DNA from: Nitrosomonadales bacterium
GTDB taxonomy: Bacteria > Pseudomonadota > Gammaproteobacteria > Burkholderiales > Sulfuricellaceae
Direction of reading: 5' to 3'
Assembly: GCA_003104895.1 (NCBI GenBank)
Contig: PQAG01000212.1
Location: forward strand, 14,951 to 21,078
DNA length: 6,128 nucleotides
The notes under the pieces were generated by a model, which did not search any database, was not told the origin of the DNA, and saw nothing but the letters and a program-made list of their open reading frames with translations. Each line of letters starts with the position of its first letter. Position 1 is the first letter of the stretch. Shown here piece after piece: positions 1 through 4,821 of this stretch. The position numbers and the translations under genes are program-made.

Positions 1-613
1 GCTGCAGGAAGCGATCAGGTCGGGGCAGGACCTCAGGCAGCGCTGGCAGGATCTGGACATGGATTTCGTGCTGGAGGACTTCGCCGATCTGCTCAGGGAA
101 AGCATCGGGGGCATCGACCGCGTGGCGCGCATCGTCGCGGACCTCAAGGGCTTCTCCAACGTGGACCGCGGCGAGGAGGAAATGGCCGACCTCAACGACA
201 GCCTGCGCCAGGCATGCAGCGTGATCGGGGGACAATTGCCCGAGGGCGTGACGCTGGTGCAGGAGCTCGGCGAATTGCCGCGCATCCTGTGCCTGCCCGG
301 CTACCTCAGCCAGGCTTTTCTCAACCTGCTGGAGAATGCGGTGCAGGCAGTGGCACGTGGCGGCGAGGTGAAAGTGCGCTCGGAACAGGCCGGCGGCGAG
401 ATTCGCATCAGCATCAGCGACAACGGCCACGGCATTCCGGCGGATGTGCTGCCGCGCATTTTCGAGCCTTTCTTTACTACCCGCGACGTGGGACAGGGCA
501 CCGGCCTTGGCCTGCCCGTGGTGCGCGATATCGTCCAGGTTCACGGCGGGCGGATTGAAGCCGGGAGCCAGGAAGGGGTTGGCACTACCATGACAATTTA
601 TTTGCCGGTTTAA
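1..613 (+). CDS. Sensor histidine kinase, C-terminal part (5' end outside window)
   Basis: The reading frame is open from base 2 to the TAA at 611-613, giving 203 residues; the true start lies upstream. The visible part begins in the dimerisation region: the stretch around 59-170 (DRVARIVADLKGFSNVD) matches the second DHp helix of HEINNP-type kinases. A complete HATPase_c domain follows, with an N-box (LNLLENA, Asn codon 335-337), a G1 box (DNGHGIP, from 419), an F-box (EPFFTT, about 464-481) and a G2 box (GTGLGL, 497-514). The phosphoacceptor histidine, any sensor domain and any membrane segments are not in the window. In this family the kinase autophosphorylates on histidine and passes the phosphate to receiver aspartates. 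The two downstream genes carry three receivers and are the obvious partners, which is inference from gene order. The ATP-binding boxes are intact, so it should be catalytically competent. The specific family name is not recognised. Confidence 0.93.
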   Translation, partial: LQEAIRSGQDLRQRWQDLDMDFVLEDFADLLRESIGGIDRVARIVADLKGFSNVDRGEEEMADLNDSLRQACSVIGGQLPEGVTLVQELGELPRILCLPGYLSQAFLNLLENAVQAVARGGEVKVRSEQAGGEIRISISDNGHGIPADVLPRIFEPFFTTRDVGQGTGLGLPVVRDIVQVHGGRIEAGSQEGVGTTMTIYLPV

Positions 614-671
614 CGCATGAAAACAGGGTGGCCGGCCCGGCAGAACAGCCCTGACAATTAAGGTGGATGCT
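614..671 (+). other. Short intergenic gap inside the kinase-regulator operon
   Basis: These 58 bases separate the kinase stop from the regulator start. They hold a weak imperfect inverted repeat (CAGGG at 624-628 with CCCTG at 649-653) with no following T-run, and the Shine-Dalgarno sequence of the next gene. No convincing promoter hexamers were found, so read-through from the kinase gene is the simplest reading. Confidence 0.5.
660..665 (+). promoter_or_regulatory. Ribosome binding site that decides the start of the dual-receiver gene
   Basis: AAGGTG lies 6 bases before the ATG at 672. An in-frame GTG at 663 would extend the protein by three residues, but it lies inside this Shine-Dalgarno sequence. 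The ATG is therefore the better start; it also begins the receiver's first beta strand at the usual place (MAHILLVDDE). Confidence 0.7.
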
Positions 672-1625
672 ATGGCGCATATACTGCTGGTGGACGATGA
701 ACAAAACGTTCTGAGCGCATTGCAGCGCGAATTGGGGAGGGAGCATGATGTGGAAGCTTTTACATCTCCCCGGAAAGCGCTGCAGCGCGCCAGGGAAGCA
801 GAATTTGATCTGGTGGTGACGGATTACCGGATGCCGGAGATGGATGGGGTTTCCTTCCTCGAAATATTTGCCCAAAGCCAGCCCGATGCCATGCGCCTGA
901 TTCTGAGCGGCCAGGCTGATATGGATGCGCTGATCAAGGCGATCAACATTTCCCATCCTTACCGCTTCTTGTCGAAGCCATGGAGCAAATTCGACCTTGA
1001 AACCGAAATAAAACAATCGCTCAACTATCGTGAAACGATGCTTGAAAACCGGCGCCTCGCCAGAGCCTACCAGGAGCGGTATGGACCCATTCCTCCAGCG
1101 CAGGCGCGCAAAATTTACCGCATCCTGCTGGCGGCTGACGAGGTGAATGATGCGGCCCTGATAAAACGTGAACTGACTTCCTCGGCTTCAATGGAAGAGG
1201 GGCATGGCGCCGGATTCTATGGGATGCACGGCTGTTTCCCCCATGGCGGAGCGGATTTCCAGTCCGAAGTGGATTGTCTCACGACGCAGCAACAGGTACT
1301 GGAGCAGCTGGAAAACGGGGTTTACGATCTGGTGATCGTCGATTCCCTCATGCTGGACAAGGGCGGCCCGGGTTTTCTTGATGAATTGCGCAAGCGCAGC
1401 CCCGGAAGCGCCCACATCCTGATCAGCGGCACGTTGGACATGGACATCCTCGCCAATGCCATTAACCGGATTCAGGTGGATGATTTCGTCAGGCGGCCGT
1501 GGAAAACCTGTGAACTGAAAGCTGTGGTGTTGCGTGCGCTGCGTTACCGCGATTTGCATCTGGAAAACTGCCGTTTGGCTGACCTGTTCCGTCAACATCA
1601 AAATTTGACGGGGCAACCGGGATAA
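672..1625 (+). CDS. Dual-receiver response regulator without output domain
   Basis: A 317-residue protein made of two receiver (REC) domains in tandem. REC1 (about 1-125) is complete: acidic pair D8/D9, phosphoacceptor D51 in VVTDYRMPEMDG, S79, and K102 in the SKPW motif. A helical tail (Y119-Q134) follows. REC2 (about 148-290) keeps D156, a possible phosphoacceptor D224 and S252, but the first acid is Ala (A155) and the conserved lysine is Arg (R275), so its phosphorylation chemistry is doubtful. It also carries an insertion of roughly 25 residues between alpha-1 and beta-2 (about 170-197), rich in Gly and His. REC2 ends in a second copy of the tail (Y292-Q308), which suggests internal duplication. 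There is no DNA-binding, GGDEF, EAL or HD-GYP domain, so it probably acts by protein contact, as a phosphate relay or as a phosphate sink. The kinase upstream and the receiver-ATPase 7 bases downstream are the likely partners. No established gene name is recognised. Confidence 0.92.
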   Translation: MAHILLVDDEQNVLSALQRELGREHDVEAFTSPRKALQRAREAEFDLVVTDYRMPEMDGVSFLEIFAQSQPDAMRLILSGQADMDALIKAINISHPYRFLSKPWSKFDLETEIKQSLNYRETMLENRRLARAYQERYGPIPPAQARKIYRILLAADEVNDAALIKRELTSSASMEEGHGAGFYGMHGCFPHGGADFQSEVDCLTTQQQVLEQLENGVYDLVIVDSLMLDKGGPGFLDELRKRSPGSAHILISGTLDMDILANAINRIQVDDFVRRPWKTCELKAVVLRALRYRDLHLENCRLADLFRQHQNLTGQPG

Positions 1626-1632
1626 TCCGATT

Positions 1633-3861
1633 ATGCCCAGCTACTCATCCCTCTTTACCGGCGCCCCCGCCGGGGAGTCCACTCCGCCGCAGCCACGGCA
1701 GCAATACCGCCTGCTGCTGGTGGACGACGAGCCCAATGTGCTGAAGTCCCTGCAGCGGGTGTTTCGCCAGGAAAACTATCTGGTCGCCACCGCCCCCAAT
1801 GCCGGCGAGGCCCTGCAACTGATGCGCCAGGGAACGTTCCAGGTGGTGATCAGCGATTACATGATGCCGGGCGTGAACGGCGCCGAGTTTCTCAAGCAGG
1901 TAAAGGCGCTTTATCCGGAAACCATCCGCATCATGCTTACCGGCCATGCGGATACCGGCGCGGTGATGGGCGCGGTCAACGAGGGAGCGGTCTACAAGTT
2001 CATCCTCAAGCCTTGGAACGACGACGACCTGCGCGTTACCGTGTCCCTGGCGCTGGAACAGCACGACCTGATCCAGAAGAACCATGCCCTGCAACAGGAG
2101 AACACAAAAAAGAGCAAGGAAATCAGCGCGCTTTCCAGGCTCGCCGTGACCAACCGCAGCCAGCTGGCGATCATGCTCAACAAGCGCGGCGTGCTCAACG
2201 ACAACCAGGTGCAGGAACTGCACCGCATGCAGCAGAAACACAAGGATCCGGTGCTCAAGCTGCTGCTGGACAAGGGGTGGGTGAACGAGCGCCAGGTCCG
2301 CGATCTGCTTCACAAGGAGCTGCTGTTCGAGGAAGTGGCCCTGGCCGAATTCCGCGTCGATCCGGCGGTGGCGGCGCTGATCCCCCGCAGTTTCTGCGAG
2401 CGTCAGCTGGTGGTGCCGCTCAGGCTCGACGGGAGGCGCCTGATGCTGGCGCTGGCCGATCCGCTTGATGCGGGCCTGATCGATGACCTGCGCTTCACTT
2501 CGGGCCTGGAAATCCAGGCGGTGATGGCAGATATCGCGGCGATCAGGACCAAGATCGGGGAGGTTTACGGCGAGGAGGAAGTCAGCTTCGAGGATCTGGA
2601 AACCCTGGTTTCCAGCTCGGATCCTTACGAAGGCATCGAGGTGGTCATCGAGGAGGACGAGGAAGCGCCTTCGCTGGAAGAACTGCTGCGCGGCACGGAA
2701 GAGCCCCCCGCGATCCGTCTGGTGAACGCGGTGCTTCTCGAGGCGATCCGCCTCGGCGCTTCGGACATCCACATCCAGCCGCGCACCAAGAGCGTGGTGG
2801 TGCGCCTCAGAATCGATGGGGTGCTGGTAGACAAGATCCAGATCCCGCATCAGCTGCACCAGTCGCTGGTGTCGCGCCTCAAGGTCATGTCCGAGCTGGA
2901 TATTTCGGAACGCCGCCGCCCGCAGGATGGCCGCCTGATGGTGAAAACCCCCCTGCGCGTGGTGGATCTGCGCATTTCGACTTTGCCCACCATCAATGGC
3001 GAAAAAGTGGTGATGCGTATCCTTGATCGCAACGCCGCCGTCCACAGCCTTGAAGGCCTGGGTTTCGGCCCGCAGGCGCTGCAGCAGATTCTCGACATGG
3101 TCGACAAGCCGCAGGGCATCATCCTTGCCACCGGCCCGACCGGCTCCGGCAAGACGACCACGCTGTATTCGCTGCTGCAGCACAACGCCACGGCAAGCAA
3201 GAACTACGTGACTATCGAAGACCCGGTGGAATATTACCTGGACATGGCTGGCCAGGTTCTGGTCAAGGAAAAGATCGGCCTGACTTTTCCCGTGATCCTG
3301 CGTTCCATTCTGCGCCAGGACCCCGACGTGATCCTGCTGGGCGAGATACGCGATTTCGAGACTGCCGAAGTGGCGTTCCATGCAGCGCTCACCGGCCACC
3401 AGGTATTTTCCACCCTGCACACCAATTCGGCCCTGGCAACCATTTCCCGTTTGCTGGATCTTGGTCTCAAACCTTATGTGATTGCCACCGCGCTGCAGGG
3501 CATCATCGCGCAGCGCCTGGTGCGCAAGATTTGCACCAGCTGCCGTGCAGTGGCTGAGCCCGATCCCCAGCTCCTGGCGCGCCTGGGCGAGCCGTTCCAG
3601 CGCGCCGGACTGCAGGTTTTTCGCGGTGCAGGCTGCCCGGAGTGTCATGGCAGCGGCTACAAGGGAAGGCTGGGGCTTTATGAGGTGCTGACGCTGGATG
3701 AACAGCTGCGGCACCTTATCGGTTCCGGATCGAGCCTGCTTGAAGTTGCCCAGACAGCAAGGAAAAGCGGGCTCATCCCCTTGACTGAGGATGCGCGCGA
3801 CAAGGTAGACCAGGGCCTGACGACCCCTGAAGAAGTGCTGCGCGTACTGGGGCCTCAGTAA
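1633..3861 (+). CDS. Receiver-domain fusion of a GspE/PilB/MshE-family assembly ATPase
   Basis: A 742-residue protein. Residues 25-140 are a complete receiver: D31/D32, phosphoacceptor D75 in ISDYMMPG, T103 and K126 in LKPW. A charged, probably coiled helix (about 140-165) leads into an MshEN/GspE N-terminal region (about 170-312), then an acidic linker (314-357). The T2SSE ATPase core has ASDIH at 376-380, Walker A GPTGSGKT at 501-508, an Asp box around 556-565 (LRSILRQDPD), Walker B LLGEIRD with E571, a His box TGHQVFSTLHTN at 587-598, and a zinc tetracysteine C634/C637/C668/C671. Family members are cytoplasmic hexamers that hydrolyse ATP to extend pili or pseudopili. PilB and GspE are usually around 500-570 residues, and the excess here is the receiver. 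The start ATG lacks a strong Shine-Dalgarno and lies 7 bases after the preceding stop, suggesting translational coupling. No platform, pilin or secretin gene is adjacent, so type IV pilus, MSHA-like and type II secretion roles cannot be told apart. Confidence 0.95.
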   Translation: MPSYSSLFTGAPAGESTPPQPRQQYRLLLVDDEPNVLKSLQRVFRQENYLVATAPNAGEALQLMRQGTFQVVISDYMMPGVNGAEFLKQVKALYPETIRIMLTGHADTGAVMGAVNEGAVYKFILKPWNDDDLRVTVSLALEQHDLIQKNHALQQENTKKSKEISALSRLAVTNRSQLAIMLNKRGVLNDNQVQELHRMQQKHKDPVLKLLLDKGWVNERQVRDLLHKELLFEEVALAEFRVDPAVAALIPRSFCERQLVVPLRLDGRRLMLALADPLDAGLIDDLRFTSGLEIQAVMADIAAIRTKIGEVYGEEEVSFEDLETLVSSSDPYEGIEVVIEEDEEAPSLEELLRGTEEPPAIRLVNAVLLEAIRLGASDIHIQPRTKSVVVRLRIDGVLVDKIQIPHQLHQSLVSRLKVMSELDISERRRPQDGRLMVKTPLRVVDLRISTLPTINGEKVVMRILDRNAAVHSLEGLGFGPQALQQILDMVDKPQGIILATGPTGSGKTTTLYSLLQHNATASKNYVTIEDPVEYYLDMAGQVLVKEKIGLTFPVILRSILRQDPDVILLGEIRDFETAEVAFHAALTGHQVFSTLHTNSALATISRLLDLGLKPYVIATALQGIIAQRLVRKICTSCRAVAEPDPQLLARLGEPFQRAGLQVFRGAGCPECHGSGYKGRLGLYEVLTLDEQLRHLIGSGSSLLEVAQTARKSGLIPLTEDARDKVDQGLTTPEEVLRVLGPQ

Positions 3862-3874
3862 TTCAGCCTGCCAA

Positions 3875-4729
3875 TCAATTCAGCGCACTGGCCAGCAGGC
3901 GGCGGTAGGTGCCGACCAGAGGGTTTCCGCCGCCTAGAAGGCTGAAAACGGACAGCATGGTCTTGCGCCCGATGTCGTCGCCAAACTGGCGGTCGCGGCG
4001 CACGATCTCGATCAGCTGCTGCAGCGCGGATTCGTAATCCTGCCGGGCCAGCAGCAGGTTGGCGAGTTCTAGCCGCGCATCCAGATCGTTTTCATTTGCG
4101 GCGATTTTCTCTTGCAGCTGCGTGGCATCGCCGCCGCTGCCTTTTTCCGCGAAATCGAGCCGGGTGGAGAGCGCCAGGATGCGTTCTTCCTGCCGCGTTG
4201 CCGCTGAGAGGCTGTCCAGCATGCGCCGGGCCTCTGCATTTTCTCCCTCATCAATCATGATGGCGGCCGCACTGATGCGGATTTTTTCATTGCTCGGGTC
4301 AAGGGCGGATGCCTCGGCCAGGCGCTGCAGTGCCCCGGCGGGATCGCCCTGTTGGTAGAGCGCTTCCGCTTCCAGGCGCAGGGCTTCGCCAGGGGAGGGG
4401 ATGAGGCGTTCAAGGAAGGCGCGGATATCGCCTTCCGGCAGGGCGCCGGTGAATTCGTCCACGACTTCGCCGTTGATGAAGGACTTGACCGCAGGCACGC
4501 CGCGTATGCCGTATTTCGCAGCCTGCTGCTGGTTGGCGTCGGTTTCCACCAGGGCGAGGAAAAACTTGCCTTGGTATTCATCCGCCAGTTTTTCCAATAG
4601 CGGCTTCAGCACCTTGCACGGGCCACACCAGGTGGCCCAGAAATCGACCAGCACCGGGGTCTGGAAAGAACGCTCGATGACGGCCTGCTGGAAATCGGCG
4701 TCGCTGACATTGGCGGCAAAGGCGGACAT
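3875..4729 (-). CDS. cnoX: Thioredoxin-TPR co-chaperone, CnoX/YbbN family
   Basis: A 284-residue cytoplasmic protein, the usual length for CnoX/YbbN. Residues 1-110 form a thioredoxin fold with the buried acid D29, the active site WCGPC (C35, C38) and the cis-proline in GVPAV (P79). The rest is a helical TPR region with repeats near 113-145 and 210-250. It ends in the family's characteristic tail, with LLGGGNPLVGTYRRLLASAL close to the C-terminus. In the family, CnoX proteins hold unfolded or oxidised clients and hand them to chaperones such as GroEL. The best-known E. coli member lacks the first active-site cysteine. This one has both, so thiol-disulfide exchange activity is plausible. The ATG is supported by a good Shine-Dalgarno. 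The gene is convergent with the ATPase gene (13-base gap) and divergent from dnaX, so it is probably transcribed alone from the 4730-4821 region. Confidence 0.93.
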   Translation of the reverse strand: MSAFAANVSDADFQQAVIERSFQTPVLVDFWATWCGPCKVLKPLLEKLADEYQGKFFLALVETDANQQQAAKYGIRGVPAVKSFINGEVVDEFTGALPEGDIRAFLERLIPSPGEALRLEAEALYQQGDPAGALQRLAEASALDPSNEKIRISAAAIMIDEGENAEARRMLDSLSAATRQEERILALSTRLDFAEKGSGGDATQLQEKIAANENDLDARLELANLLLARQDYESALQQLIEIVRRDRQFGDDIGRKTMLSVFSLLGGGNPLVGTYRRLLASALN

Positions 4730-4734
4730 GGTGT

Positions 4735-4741
4735 TTCCTCT
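4735..4741 (-). promoter_or_regulatory. Ribosome binding site of cnoX
   Basis: Read on the minus strand this is AGAGGAA, whose GAGG ends 7 bases before the ATG at 4729. It fits the Shine-Dalgarno consensus and supports the chosen start. Confidence 0.7.
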
Positions 4742-4758
4742 ATGAATGCTATTTGCCG

Positions 4759-4787
4759 CATATCGTGGCGGGCATTCCCCGTTTCAA
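4759..4787 (-). promoter_or_regulatory. Possible sigma-70 promoter for cnoX
   Basis: On the minus strand a TTGAAA (4782-4787, five of six matches to the -35 consensus) is followed after 17 bases by GATATG (4759-4764), which matches the -10 consensus at only three positions. Position and spacing suit cnoX, but the -10 is weak. Confidence 0.33.
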
Positions 4788-4804
4788 GCATGGGCGGACG
4801 TTTC

Positions 4805-4813
4805 TGATACAAT
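4805..4813 (+). promoter_or_regulatory. Possible extended -10 promoter for dnaX
   Basis: TGATACAAT reads as an extended -10 element (TG, one base, then TACAAT, five of six matches). No good -35 sits at the usual distance; the nearest candidate, TTCAAG at 4783-4788, is 19 bases away. Transcription from here would start around 4819-4822, almost on the dnaX ATG at 4822. Confidence 0.4.
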
Positions 4814-4821
4814 TCGGGCCT

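Noticed and set aside
624..653. Stem-loop after the kinase gene, considered as an intrinsic terminator
   Set aside because: The outer stem is only 5 bp, the interior pairs poorly, and no T-run follows. The next gene's ribosome binding site begins 7 bases later.
651..685. CTGACA and TATACT considered as a promoter for the regulator gene
   Set aside because: Spacing is 23 bases, too long for sigma-70, and the -10 would lie inside the coding sequence downstream of the ATG.
1188..1616. 142-codon minus-strand frame opposite the dual-receiver gene
   Set aside because: Shadow of the receiver coding sequence; no motif and no ribosome binding site of note.
2572..2703. Acidic stretch of the ATPase (residues 314-357) as a possible unusual feature
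   Set aside because: An acidic linker between the N-terminal and ATPase domains is common in the GspE/PilB family.
1645..3714. Very long open frame (689 codons) on the minus strand opposite the ATPase gene
   Set aside because: It is a shadow of the GC-rich plus-strand gene: its product is His/Gln/Leu-rich with no recognisable domain, while the plus strand has full receiver and ATPase motifs.
3860..3884. Direct repeat AATTCAGC (3860-3867 and 3877-3884) at the convergent junction
   Set aside because: Eight bases repeated once, partly within stop and coding sequence, with no attachment-site or insertion-sequence features nearby. Likely chance.
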